Assembly (NCBI GenBank): GCA_938010045.1
Contig: CALLFZ010000048.1
Coordinates: 1-52,252, forward strand
Direction: 5' to 3'
Length of the DNA: 52,252 nt
From: an uncultured bacterium
GTDB taxonomy: Bacteria > Verrucomicrobiota > Kiritimatiellia > PWTM01
A program made the position numbers and the translations under genes. The notes under the pieces were generated by a model. The model saw only the letters and a list, made by a program, of their open reading frames with translations. It had not been told where the DNA came from and did no database searches. Below are positions 1-8,057 of this stretch, one piece after another; the first letter of the stretch is position 1; every line of letters begins with the position of its first letter.

Positions 1-50
1 CCTTGAAGGGCCAGGCGACGATCGCCTTGGGGCGTGGTGGGCGCAATCAC

Positions 51-1988
51 ATGGGGGTAGCGATTGTTCTTTGGTTTCTGATCGCGTTGGCCTCGGTTGC
101 GATAGCGGAGGACATGGCCGCGAAGGAACGCGAGGCCGAAGTATCTCAGTACTGGAATGGGCGCCTGCGCACGGCGGAGGAGCGGATCGTGGCGGTCGCC
201 GCGTCGCTCACGAACCGCGATGCGATCGGGGCGTGGCAGCGTGAGGTGCAGCGGCGGTTTGCTGAGTCACTGGGTCCGATGCCCGAGCGGTCGCCGCTGA
301 ACGTGAAGGTCATCCGCACCCTTGAACGTCCGGCGTATCGGGTGGAGAATCTCCTCTTTGAAAGCCGGCCGAACCACTTTGTGACCGCTTCGCTGTTTCT
401 GCCGTCGCATGACCGCCACCGTCCGCCGTATCCGGGCATCATCGTTCCGTGCGGTCATGCGAACCATCCGCGAACCGCGTCTTCGAACTATGTTCGTGCG
501 TGCGTGATAGCGGCGTGGAATGGAATGGCTGCCCTGATCTACGATCCGATCGACCAGGGCGAGCGATTGCAGCGGATTATCGAGGGGGAAAAACCCGAGT
601 TCGGGGTGGCGGGGCACAACCGTCTGGGGCCGCTCGCGATCCTCTTGGGTTGGAACACTGCGTCGTTTCGCGTGTGGGATGGCGTGCGCGCTCTGGACCT
701 GCTCGAATCGCGACCGGAGGTGGACTCGGGGCGGCTCGCCTGTATGGGAAACAGCGGCGGCGGAACGCTCACGTCGCTGCTGCTGACGTACGACCCGCGC
801 ATTCGAGCCGCGGCGCCGAGCTGTTACATCTCGACGCTGCCGCGCGTGTACGAGGCGATCGGCCCGCAGGACGCCGAGCAAAACATCTTTGGGCAGATGG
901 CATTCGGGCTGGATCACCCGGAATTCTTGTATGTCCGCGCGCCGTTGCCGGTGTTGGTGTGTGCGAAAACTGAAGATTTCTTCCCGATCGACGGCACGCG
1001 ACGGGCGGTCAAGCGAGCAAGGTCAGTGCTCGATCGGTTGGGTTGGGCGGACCGCATCGGGCTCGTGGAGGACGAAGGCAAGCATGGGTGGTCGGAGACG
1101 CATCTGCGGGAGACGGTCCGGTGGTTCAACCGCTGGCTGCGCGGGGTGGACGGGCTGGACGTGCCGCCGGAGACGGAGTTCGGACCGTCGGGGCGGGAGC
1201 TGCAGGTGACGCCGGAGGGGCAGACCCTGCGGCTGGCCGGTGCCAGGTCGGTCTACGATGTTGTACGCGATGAGGCGGCCGCGCAGGCGGATCGCCGTCC
1301 GCCGCGTTCCGCCGAGGAACTCGGCGGGGTGGTGCGGCGTCGGGCGGGAATCCGGCCGGTCGGCGAGATTCCGGTGGCGAGGGTCGAGCTGGGCGTGCCG
1401 GGTGCCGATGGATCACAGCGAGTGTTGCTTGTCCGTGAGGATGGCCTGCGGCTTCGGGGTTGGTACTGGCCGGGGCGTGAGGGGGCGGGAACGACGCCGC
1501 TGTTGGTGGTGGATGACCGCGGCGCGGCGGCCGCGCGTGAGCGCGCCGCTTCGTTCGCGGCCGAGGGGCGCGCCGTGTGCACGTTAGATGTGCGCGGCTT
1601 CGGCGAACTTGCCCGATCGCGCAAGTTTTATGGCTCCCCGTGGACGGATGAAGCCGATGCGATCTTTGTGTATGTACTGGGTGGTTCGCTGGTGGGTGAG
1701 CGGGCGGAGGACATTCTCGTTGCCGCGCGTTGGCTCGCAGAGGCCGCCCGGGCCGACGCGGTTGCCATCGAGGCGCGCGGCTGGGCGGTGACGCCGGCCT
1801 TGCACGCGGCCTTGGTCGAGCCCCATGTGGTGGCGTCGGTCCGGATCGTTGACCGTCCGCCGACATGGCGCGAGGCGATCGAGTCGGCCGCGCGGCACAG
1901 TTTCGCGGATGTGGTGCACGGCGCCTGGGCCGACTATGAGATCGCGACGCTCGAATGCGCGCTCGGGGGGCGATTGCTCGCGCTCTGA
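51..1988 (+). CDS. Secreted two-domain alpha/beta hydrolase (acetyl xylan esterase-like)
   Basis: The 645-residue protein starts with a signal peptide (hydrophobic run MGVAIVLWFLIALASVAIA), so the ATG at 51 is preferred over the in-frame TTG at 3. Residues about 60-375 form an alpha/beta hydrolase of the acetyl xylan esterase/dienelactone hydrolase superfamily. The nucleophile elbow GNSGGG puts the serine near residue 235, a TEDFF segment near 309 can supply the acid, and the KHGW histidine is near 345. From about residue 395 a second alpha/beta-hydrolase-like domain follows, but its elbow reads EARGW with no serine, so it looks non-catalytic. The family removes acetyl or other acyl groups from polysaccharides or related substrates outside the cytoplasm; the real substrate is unknown. 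It lies 80 bp upstream of a secreted ADP-ribosylglycohydrolase on the same strand. Confidence 0.8.
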   Translation: MGVAIVLWFLIALASVAIAEDMAAKEREAEVSQYWNGRLRTAEERIVAVAASLTNRDAIGAWQREVQRRFAESLGPMPERSPLNVKVIRTLERPAYRVENLLFESRPNHFVTASLFLPSHDRHRPPYPGIIVPCGHANHPRTASSNYVRACVIAAWNGMAALIYDPIDQGERLQRIIEGEKPEFGVAGHNRLGPLAILLGWNTASFRVWDGVRALDLLESRPEVDSGRLACMGNSGGGTLTSLLLTYDPRIRAAAPSCYISTLPRVYEAIGPQDAEQNIFGQMAFGLDHPEFLYVRAPLPVLVCAKTEDFFPIDGTRRAVKRARSVLDRLGWADRIGLVEDEGKHGWSETHLRETVRWFNRWLRGVDGLDVPPETEFGPSGRELQVTPEGQTLRLAGARSVYDVVRDEAAAQADRRPPRSAEELGGVVRRRAGIRPVGEIPVARVELGVPGADGSQRVLLVREDGLRLRGWYWPGREGAGTTPLLVVDDRGAAAARERAASFAAEGRAVCTLDVRGFGELARSRKFYGSPWTDEADAIFVYVLGGSLVGERAEDILVAARWLAEAARADAVAIEARGWAVTPALHAALVEPHVVASVRIVDRPPTWREAIESAARHSFADVVHGAWADYEIATLECALGGRLLAL

Positions 1989-2068
1989 TCGGGACCGCGA
2001 GACTCGAGCAGCAGGGCGGCCTGGCGGTCACGGCCCGACGCGGATGGCCAGGAAGGTGGGGTGGAAGT

Positions 2069-3727
2069 ATGACCATGAGGAAGGCGTTCGGCTTCGGGCT
2101 GGGTTCCCTGGCGGTCTTAATGGGGGCGTGGCCGGCGACGGCGTCCGACGGCACCGAGCGGCGGCTCGCGGTGGCGGAGTATCGGCGCCGCATGGAGGCC
2201 GGCTGGATCGGTCAGATGGTGGGCGTCGCCTGGGGAGCGCCCACCGAGTTCAAGTGGAGGGACGAGATCATTCCGGCGGACCGGGTGCCGGCATGGTCCG
2301 ACGCATGGATCAATGCGGCGTTCGATCAGGACGATCTGTATGTGGAACTGACGTTTCTGGAGGTGCTCGAACGGCATGGCCTCGATGTGCCGATCCGCGA
2401 AGCGGGGATCGCGTTTGCGAATTCGGACTACCGCCTCTGGTGCGCGAACCGCGCTGGACGCAACAACCTCCGCCTTGGGATCGCACCGCCGGACTCGGGG
2501 CATCCGGCGTTCAACCCATGCCCCAATGACATTGATTACCAGATCGAGGCCGACTACTCAGGGCTGATCGCGCCCGGTCTGCCGCAGGTGGCGGTGGACC
2601 TCGGTTGGATCTTCGGGCGTCTCATGAATTACGGCGACGGTGTCTATGCCGGCCAGTTCATCGGCGCGATGTATGCGGAGGCGTTCTTCGAGCGGGAACC
2701 GCGAAGAATTGTGGAAGCGGCGCTGGCGGCTATTCCGGCGGGCAGCGACTATGCCGCGATGGTGCGAGACCTGTTGGCCTGGCATGCGGAGGAGCCCCGG
2801 AACTGGGAGGCGACGTGGAACAAGTGTCAGCAAAAGTGGCGATTGGGACGCGACCGCGGCTCGAATGGCGGCATTGATGCGCGCATCAACGGCGCGTATG
2901 TGTTGATGGGCCTGCTGTATGGAGAGTCGGATCCGAGCCAGACGATCGTCATTTCCATGAGATGTGGTCAGGACTCCGACTGCAATCCCTCCAGCGCGAT
3001 GGGCGTGCTCGGTGTTGCGCTTGGCCTCGACCGGCTGCCGGCGGGGTGGCGCGCCGCGCTGGAGCGGAGCCGGAGGTTTAGTCACTCCGCGTACACGTTC
3101 GATCGGTTGCTGGATGTCTGTGAGCGTCTGGCGCGTCAGGCCGTGGTCCGTCACGGCGGCCGGATCGAGACCGGAGCGGAGGGCGATGTGTTCGTGATTC
3201 GGCGACGCAATCCGAACCCCAGTCCGCTGCTCAGGAGTTGGGACCCCGATCCGCCGCTGGGCGTCACCTTTTCCGTGGAGGAGCTGGACCGCATGCCCTA
3301 CGCTGCAATTCAGAATCCGATCCGAGGTTGGGCGATTCGCGATTGCGGCACCGACATGGAACCAGGATTTCGCCGCGAGTGGGGAGGGCGGCGCGGCGTA
3401 TGGGTGACGCATCCGCGCAATCGAACGACCGGCTGTACGCTCGTACGTGAGGTGACAGTTCCGGAAGTGGGGGCCCGTTTGGTCATCGAGGTGGGGCATC
3501 ATCCGAAGGGCGATTTCGAGTTGCTGGTTCGGGTCTCAGGTGAAGAGGTCGTGCGAACGGTGGTGGGGGACACGACGGCCATCGACGGATGGCTGAGAAG
3601 ATCGGTCGACCTGGGACGCTGGGCCGGTCGGCGGGTGCCGATCGAAGTGGTGAATAATCCGAACAACGGGGCGAACGAGGCGGCCTATTGGCATTCGCTC
3701 CGCATTGAGCTGGGGGGGCGGGAATAA
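2069..3727 (+). CDS. Secreted ADP-ribosylglycohydrolase family protein with C-terminal beta domain
   Basis: The ATG at 2069 is chosen because it follows an AAGGTGGGG-type ribosome site and begins a signal peptide (MTMRKAFGFGLGSLAVLMG... ending near ATASDG); the longer frame from 1955 overlaps the previous gene. Of 552 residues, about 30-370 match the ADP-ribosylglycohydrolase fold. It has an acidic FDQDDLY motif where the family usually has TDDT, and a later GQDSDCNPSSA motif matching the family's second metal site (usually GGDTDTN). Residues about 400-552 form a beta-rich domain resembling a carbohydrate-binding or jelly-roll module. ADP-ribosylglycohydrolases use two metal ions to cleave N- or O-glycosidic ADP-ribose bonds. 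Export and the altered first motif suggest an extracytoplasmic glycoside or nucleoside substrate instead, which is inference. It is probably cotranscribed with the upstream esterase. Confidence 0.8.
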   Translation: MTMRKAFGFGLGSLAVLMGAWPATASDGTERRLAVAEYRRRMEAGWIGQMVGVAWGAPTEFKWRDEIIPADRVPAWSDAWINAAFDQDDLYVELTFLEVLERHGLDVPIREAGIAFANSDYRLWCANRAGRNNLRLGIAPPDSGHPAFNPCPNDIDYQIEADYSGLIAPGLPQVAVDLGWIFGRLMNYGDGVYAGQFIGAMYAEAFFEREPRRIVEAALAAIPAGSDYAAMVRDLLAWHAEEPRNWEATWNKCQQKWRLGRDRGSNGGIDARINGAYVLMGLLYGESDPSQTIVISMRCGQDSDCNPSSAMGVLGVALGLDRLPAGWRAALERSRRFSHSAYTFDRLLDVCERLARQAVVRHGGRIETGAEGDVFVIRRRNPNPSPLLRSWDPDPPLGVTFSVEELDRMPYAAIQNPIRGWAIRDCGTDMEPGFRREWGGRRGVWVTHPRNRTTGCTLVREVTVPEVGARLVIEVGHHPKGDFELLVRVSGEEVVRTVVGDTTAIDGWLRRSVDLGRWAGRRVPIEVVNNPNNGANEAAYWHSLRIELGGRE

Positions 3728-3804
3728 CCCGAACGGAAGGGCGGATCTGTGGATCGGCGCCGATCCGGTGCCGCGGCCTGGGCGGATCGCGCGGCGTGCA
3801 GCGT

Positions 3805-3840
3805 GAACCCCTCAGATGGGTGTGTGCTGTTGAGGGGTTC
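3805..3840 (+). terminator. Stem-loop after the ADP-ribosylglycohydrolase gene
   Basis: A perfect 10-bp inverted repeat (GAACCCCTCA at 3805-3814 and its complement at 3831-3840) flanks a 16-nt loop, 78 bp past the stop codon. No T-run follows, so it may be an RNA-stabilising 3' hairpin or a weak or Rho-aided terminator. A 16-bp perfect palindrome at 3751-3766 lies just upstream. The rest of 3728-3950 shows no gene. Confidence 0.4.
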
Positions 3841-3919
3841 TGAGCCGGGATCCCTGGGCTGACCGTGCGAGGAACCGATCACCGACTACGGTGCAGATCC
3901 TGCGAGGTATCGAATCAAC

Positions 3920-3939
3920 GGGCCGTACGCGACCGGCCC
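3920..3939 (-). terminator. Possible hairpin downstream of the tRNA gene
   Basis: The sequence GGGCCG, an 8-nt loop and CGGCCC lie 11 bases beyond the encoded CCA end on the minus strand. It is short and has only a weak T-rich tail (GTTGATT), so it is a low-confidence terminator or processing signal. Confidence 0.25.
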
Positions 3940-3950
3940 AACCGGAAGGC

Positions 3951-4026
<76 letters not shown>

Positions 4027-4040
4027 GCCGGCCGATGAGC

Positions 4041-4069
4041 ATGATGCGGTCAGAGTGCGGCAGCGTCAA
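4041..4069 (-). promoter_or_regulatory. Candidate promoter of the tRNA gene
   Basis: On the minus strand TTGACG and CATCAT are separated by exactly 17 bp, and the -10-like hexamer ends 14 bp before the mature tRNA 5' end at 4026. The -35 matches the sigma-70 consensus in 5 of 6 positions. Confidence 0.45.
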
Positions 4070-4125
4070 CCGCTGGGCGGACTCGGAAGGCAATCTCCGT
4101 TTTGCGAGCCCGAGGCGGGCGCCAG

Positions 4126-5478
4126 CTAGGCGGTCCACGGTGGGCGCCATGGGCGCACGCGGCGTCGGTTGGCCTCGGCGGCGTGTGGTCCGACGAAAAC
4201 CTCATGCTGCGGATCCCATCGCAGGCGCGCGTGAAGTTCCATCGCGATGTTGCCGAGATGACAGATCGCGGCGGACCGGTGGCCGATCTCGACCGGGGCA
4301 ACGGGATCGCGGCGACTGCGCACGCTGTCGAGGAAATCACGCATGTGGTCATCCGACTCGCGAAGTCTTCGCTCTCCAGGTTCGATGCGCGCCCGAAGGA
4401 GCTCGGGGCTCGACGCCGTAATGCGGTCATCGAAGGCGAGCCAGCCATGGTCGCCCTCGAACTTCACCCAAGCGAAGCGTTGTCCCGTGTGGCATTCGAA
4501 TTCGGTGCCGTCCGCGTAGCGGCAGCGGAAGTGGGCTGGATCGGCGACGTCGAAGAGGCCGGCGGTGGGAAACACGCCGCCGAGATCTTCGACTTCGACG
4601 GGCATCGTGTTGTCGTGGCCGGTGGCCCATTGGACCATGTCGATCATGTGTGCGCCGAGGTTCGTCACATTGCCGCCGGAATAATCGCGGATGAATCGGA
4701 AGGAGTACAGGCAACGGTCCTTGTGATACGGCGCCCACGGCGCCGGTCCGAGCCACATGTCGTAATCGAGCCATTCTGGCACTGGTTGAGGCTCCCACGG
4801 AGTCGGATTTGGGCGATGATTGGGGCCGATCTCGACGAGGATGCGGCGGAGGCGGCCGATTCGCCCGTTGAGCACGAGTTCGCAGAGCCGCCGAGCCTCG
4901 GCGGACGACCGGCGGTAGGTGCCGGTTTGAAGCACGCGCCCATAGCGTCGGACGGCTTCGACCATGCGTCGGCCCTCGTCGAGGGTGAGCGAGAGGGGTT
5001 TTTCGCAGTAAATGTCCTTTCCCGCTCGGGCCGCGGCGATGGTGATCGGAGCGTGCCAATGGTCGGGTGTGGCGATGATGACGGCGTCCAGATCCGGTTG
5101 CGCGAGCACCTCACGGAAGTCGGGGGTGGCGAAACAACCGCGGTAGTTGGGCTGATCGGCGACGCGGGCGTAGTGATCTTCGACCACGCATCGGGCCGGT
5201 TCGCGGCCGAACCATGCGCCCTTCCAGCCCTCCTTGTACCAGTGGTTGTACTCGTTGGAAGCTCGAACGGGGTCGCAGACGGCGACGATCTGGACGTCTG
5301 GGTGCTGCAGAGCGGTCCGGAGCAGGCGCATGCCCATGCCACCCACGCCGATGCAGGCAACGTGGATTCGCTCAGAGGGGGGCGGACGGCCGCGTCCGCG
5401 CGAGGGCAGAAGGAAGGGAACCGCGCCCAGTGCGATCCGTTGCAGCGCGCTTCTCCGAGAGAGACCATCGCGGGGCAT
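4126..5478 (-). CDS. Gfo/Idh/MocA family oxidoreductase, Tat-exported
   Basis: The 450-residue protein begins at the ATG at 5478, which gives an N-terminus with twin arginines (LSRRSALQRIALG) followed by a hydrophobic stretch, a typical Tat signal. Longer in-frame extensions would run into the neighbouring thyX-fusion gene. The NAD(P)-binding Rossmann motif ACIGVGGMG follows at about residues 40-50. The family EKP motif (YCEKPLSL, supplying the catalytic lysine) lies at about 145, and a GGNVTNLGAHMID stretch lies in the C-terminal substrate domain. Members oxidise or reduce sugars, inositols and related compounds with NAD(P). PVC bacteria have many exported copies, some of which act as nicotinamide-dependent glycosidases (established for Gfo/Idh/MocA-type enzymes such as GH109). 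The exact substrate cannot be told. It is 56 bp downstream of the ThyX-fusion gene on the same strand. Confidence 0.88.
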   Translation of the reverse strand: MPRDGLSRRSALQRIALGAVPFLLPSRGRGRPPPSERIHVACIGVGGMGMRLLRTALQHPDVQIVAVCDPVRASNEYNHWYKEGWKGAWFGREPARCVVEDHYARVADQPNYRGCFATPDFREVLAQPDLDAVIIATPDHWHAPITIAAARAGKDIYCEKPLSLTLDEGRRMVEAVRRYGRVLQTGTYRRSSAEARRLCELVLNGRIGRLRRILVEIGPNHRPNPTPWEPQPVPEWLDYDMWLGPAPWAPYHKDRCLYSFRFIRDYSGGNVTNLGAHMIDMVQWATGHDNTMPVEVEDLGGVFPTAGLFDVADPAHFRCRYADGTEFECHTGQRFAWVKFEGDHGWLAFDDRITASSPELLRARIEPGERRLRESDDHMRDFLDSVRSRRDPVAPVEIGHRSAAICHLGNIAMELHARLRWDPQHEVFVGPHAAEANRRRVRPWRPPWTA

Positions 5479-5534
5479 CTGCGGGATCCGTTTCGTTGGT
5501 CCAGCGGAGTTCAAGCACCCGACACCCTGGCGGC

Positions 5535-7106
5535 TCACGACGGGGACGATGGAGGCTGGGGCGCGGGCGTTTCCGCGCTGGTGAGGGCAAGGTACAGCGC
5601 ACGGGCGACCCACGCATCGGTCGCAGCATAGCGGATTTGCGCTGCGGTGAGTTCGGAGCGCCCCCAGTTCGATCGTTGGACGCCCTTAGACACTCGGAAC
5701 CCGAGCACAGCGGCGGCCAGGCCGCGCGTGCCGGTTTTTCGAAATCCCATGCGGGCGGCGAGCGTCGCGATGTCCACGAACCCAGCCGGCTTCAGCGGAT
5801 GCAATTCCGCGAGTTTGCGGAGGTCCTGCTGCAGGGCGACGCCGGCCTTGATGATCTTGTCCGATTCAAACAGCCGCCACAGCGCCGCCAGGTCGGAGAG
5901 TTTCGCCGGGCGGACGAGAAACACCTCCTCGGCTGTGGCCAACTGGATGAGCGAAATCGGGTACGACTCACCCGGACGGAACGCTGGACGGGACTCGGTG
6001 TCGAAGCCCAATACCCGCGCATCCGTGAGGGTGTTCAGCGCCTCGGGCAAATCCTCGTCACGTTCGATGACGCGGATTGTGCCCTCGAACCATCGCAGCG
6101 GCAATTGATTGATTTCTTCGTCTGAGAGATGGGAGGGCCATTTGCCCGAGATTTTTGGGGTGGGGGGAGGCGATGTGGGCACTTCCGCCGCTGGCGTGCG
6201 GGATTCGTCGGTGCCGGCTGAGCGGGATGGGCGGCGAGGGGGCGGAGCGGTGCGGGGTGGTTCCTCCGAGGGAGGAGGGTGTGTGAGGCCCAATTTCGCC
6301 TCGAATTCGCGCAGCGCGGCGCCGCTCAGCGGATTCTCCCGGCCGGCGACCATCTCGCGGAGAACAGCCACCTCGTCGGACGAAAAACGGCGCCCGTTGA
6401 GCACATGTCGCTCAAAGGCGGCATAGGCGAGCGGGGCGACGGCCTGTGCGATGCGGGCGATGGCCTTCGCATACTCTCGGATCTCCCATTGGGCGTGAGG
6501 ATCGAGCCGAAGCTCGAGGAAGTGAAACAGGTTGTGAAGGTCCATCTGCCAGTACCACTGGGTGTAGACCGAGAGCGGCAGGTTGATGCGCGCCAGTTCT
6601 CGAGCCACACCGCGGTGGAGCAAAAGCTGGTAGGTCTCGTAGGCCGCCTGTTGCTCCTGCAGTAGTAGGTCGAGTACTTCGCGTTGGACCTCGGGCGGAA
6701 GTTCCTCCGGGTCGCGGCCCTGTTTGTTGTCACGGGACTGCCGGCGAATCTGGGAGGCAGGCGGTAGGTAGAATTCGTCGGCGAGGACGCTGTACCGGCC
6801 CGAGATCTCGTTGATCCGCGCGGTCCGGTGGCGGATCCACTGTCGCGCGACGAAGATGGGGAGCTTGCAGTGCAGCTCGATCACGACGTGTTCGAAGGGT
6901 GAGGTGTGTTGGTGGCGCATCAGGTAATCAATCAACGCGCCGTCGTCCCGGACGGATTTCGTGCCCCGGCTATAAGAGACGCGCGCCGCCTGAACGATGC
7001 GCGCATCGCCTCCCATATAATCCACGAGCCGCACAAAACCCTTGTCCAGCACCCGGATCTCCTTGTCGAGGAGCGCCTCGGCGGCCGGCACCACCACGTG
7101 TCCCAT
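5535..7106 (-). CDS. thyX: FAD-dependent thymidylate synthase (ThyX) fused to DEDDy 3'-5' exonuclease
   Basis: A single 523-residue reading frame carries two enzymes. Residues about 15-275 are ThyX, which makes dTMP from dUMP with methylenetetrahydrofolate, FAD and NADPH; the signature RHR-X7-S is at 92-102 (RHRTARINEIS). A proline-rich linker (about 275-325) leads to an RNase D/WRN-type exonuclease (about 335-510). Its DEDDy residues are visible: FDTES (D369, E371), QQD (D428) and YAATD (Y493, D497). The ATG at 7106 has a GGAGGA ribosome site 9 nt upstream. Sequence beyond it only mirrors the gene on the other strand. Both halves look catalytically intact. Normal ThyX proteins are about 220-300 residues and have no nuclease. 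The gene is divergent from an inositol-monophosphatase-like gene. Confidence 0.92.
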   Translation of the reverse strand: MGHVVVPAAEALLDKEIRVLDKGFVRLVDYMGGDARIVQAARVSYSRGTKSVRDDGALIDYLMRHQHTSPFEHVVIELHCKLPIFVARQWIRHRTARINEISGRYSVLADEFYLPPASQIRRQSRDNKQGRDPEELPPEVQREVLDLLLQEQQAAYETYQLLLHRGVARELARINLPLSVYTQWYWQMDLHNLFHFLELRLDPHAQWEIREYAKAIARIAQAVAPLAYAAFERHVLNGRRFSSDEVAVLREMVAGRENPLSGAALREFEAKLGLTHPPPSEEPPRTAPPPRRPSRSAGTDESRTPAAEVPTSPPPTPKISGKWPSHLSDEEINQLPLRWFEGTIRVIERDEDLPEALNTLTDARVLGFDTESRPAFRPGESYPISLIQLATAEEVFLVRPAKLSDLAALWRLFESDKIIKAGVALQQDLRKLAELHPLKPAGFVDIATLAARMGFRKTGTRGLAAAVLGFRVSKGVQRSNWGRSELTAAQIRYAATDAWVARALYLALTSAETPAPQPPSSPS

Positions 7107-7185
7107 CGTCGCGAATCCTCCGTCAGTGCACACTGCCGGGTCCCCGATTCGCCCATGCCGGCGAGCCGGGGCGCGGCGTTTTCGG

Positions 7186-7214
7186 TTGAATGTACGCCGT
7201 CCGGAACCTAGAGT
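7186..7214 (+). promoter_or_regulatory. Candidate promoter of the monophosphatase/MFS genes
   Basis: TTGAAT (7186-7191) and TAGAGT (7209-7214) are spaced by 17 bp in the divergent intergenic region, giving a leader of about 40 nt before the ATG at 7260. Confidence 0.4.
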
Positions 7215-7259
7215 GAAGCGCCTTCGCCCTCCGGCGGACCCGTGGCGGGGGCGCAGACC

Positions 7260-8057
7260 ATGAAACACATGTCCGACAGCGATTTGTTGGCCGTCTGCGT
7301 CGAGGCCGTGCGCGCAGCGGGAGGCCATGCTCGCGCGAATCGTCGGCGCCGGCGCGAGACCGTCGAGGTGGCGGCGCACGATGTGAAACTGGCGCTTGAC
7401 GTGGAGTCGCAGGCGGCGGCGGCCGCCGTAATCCGCCGGCGTCATCCGAGTCATGCGCTGCTGGGCGAGGAGCGGGGATTGGACGAGACCGGCGAGTACC
7501 GGTGGGTGATTGATCCGATTGATGGCACGGTCAACTTTGCGCACGGGTTGCCGTACTGGGCCTCGTCGGTGGCGGTGCAGGTCGAGGAGCGGACGGTGGC
7601 CGGTGCGATCTGGCTTCCGGACCTCGACGAGCTGTACACGGTGACGGCGAGCGGGCCGGCATACTGCAACGAAAGGCCGATTCGGGTGTCGGAGGAGACG
7701 GAGCTGTCGCGCTCGATCGTCTACACCGGGATGATCGAGCAGGAGGGGGATCGTGGAGTCTCGCTGCGGGTGACCGAACGGTTGGCTTCGGTGGTGAGGA
7801 AGTTGCGTATCCTGGGGTCGGCGGCCGCCGAATTGTGCTACGTCGCGTCGGGACGAGGCGAGGGGTATGTCGAAACCTCGATTCACCTGTGGGATGTCGC
7901 GGCGGGTGCGCTGCTGGTGGAGCGGGCGGGGGGCCGCTGCGAGGTGCTTCAGAAGCTGGGCGGCCATACGATGAGGTTTCTGGCCACCAACGGCCGCATT
8001 CACGACGCGGCGCGTGAGGTGATCTGTCCCGCCCTAGAGGGCGTGACCGCTTCGTGA
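7260..8057 (+). CDS. Inositol monophosphatase family phosphatase
   Basis: The 265-residue protein carries the metal-dependent sugar phosphatase signature. The LLGEE glutamates are at about 69-71, the DPIDGT motif at 85-90 binds metal and activates water, and the second motif LWDVAAGALLVERAGG lies near the C-terminus. Members hydrolyse inositol-1-phosphate, histidinol phosphate, PAP or fructose-1,6-bisphosphate in the cytoplasm, and which of these applies is not clear from sequence. The ATG at 7260 is chosen; a GTG at 7242 and an ATG at 7269 are also in frame and no strong ribosome site separates them. The stop overlaps the GTG start of the MFS gene, so the two are translationally coupled. Confidence 0.85.
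   Translation: MKHMSDSDLLAVCVEAVRAAGGHARANRRRRRETVEVAAHDVKLALDVESQAAAAAVIRRRHPSHALLGEERGLDETGEYRWVIDPIDGTVNFAHGLPYWASSVAVQVEERTVAGAIWLPDLDELYTVTASGPAYCNERPIRVSEETELSRSIVYTGMIEQEGDRGVSLRVTERLASVVRKLRILGSAAAELCYVASGRGEGYVETSIHLWDVAAGALLVERAGGRCEVLQKLGGHTMRFLATNGRIHDAAREVICPALEGVTAS

Noticed and set aside
1126-2193. 355-residue minus-strand frame opposite the esterase
   Set aside because: It is Arg-, Pro- and Ser-rich with no domain and mirrors a real gene in GC-rich DNA.
3751-3766. 16-bp perfect palindrome GGATCGGCGCCGATCC
   Set aside because: Short palindromes are common in GC-rich DNA; no operator context is visible.
7107-8003. N-terminal extension of the ThyX fusion
   Set aside because: It overlaps the monophosphatase gene on the other strand, and a good ribosome site and the ThyX domain start at 7106.
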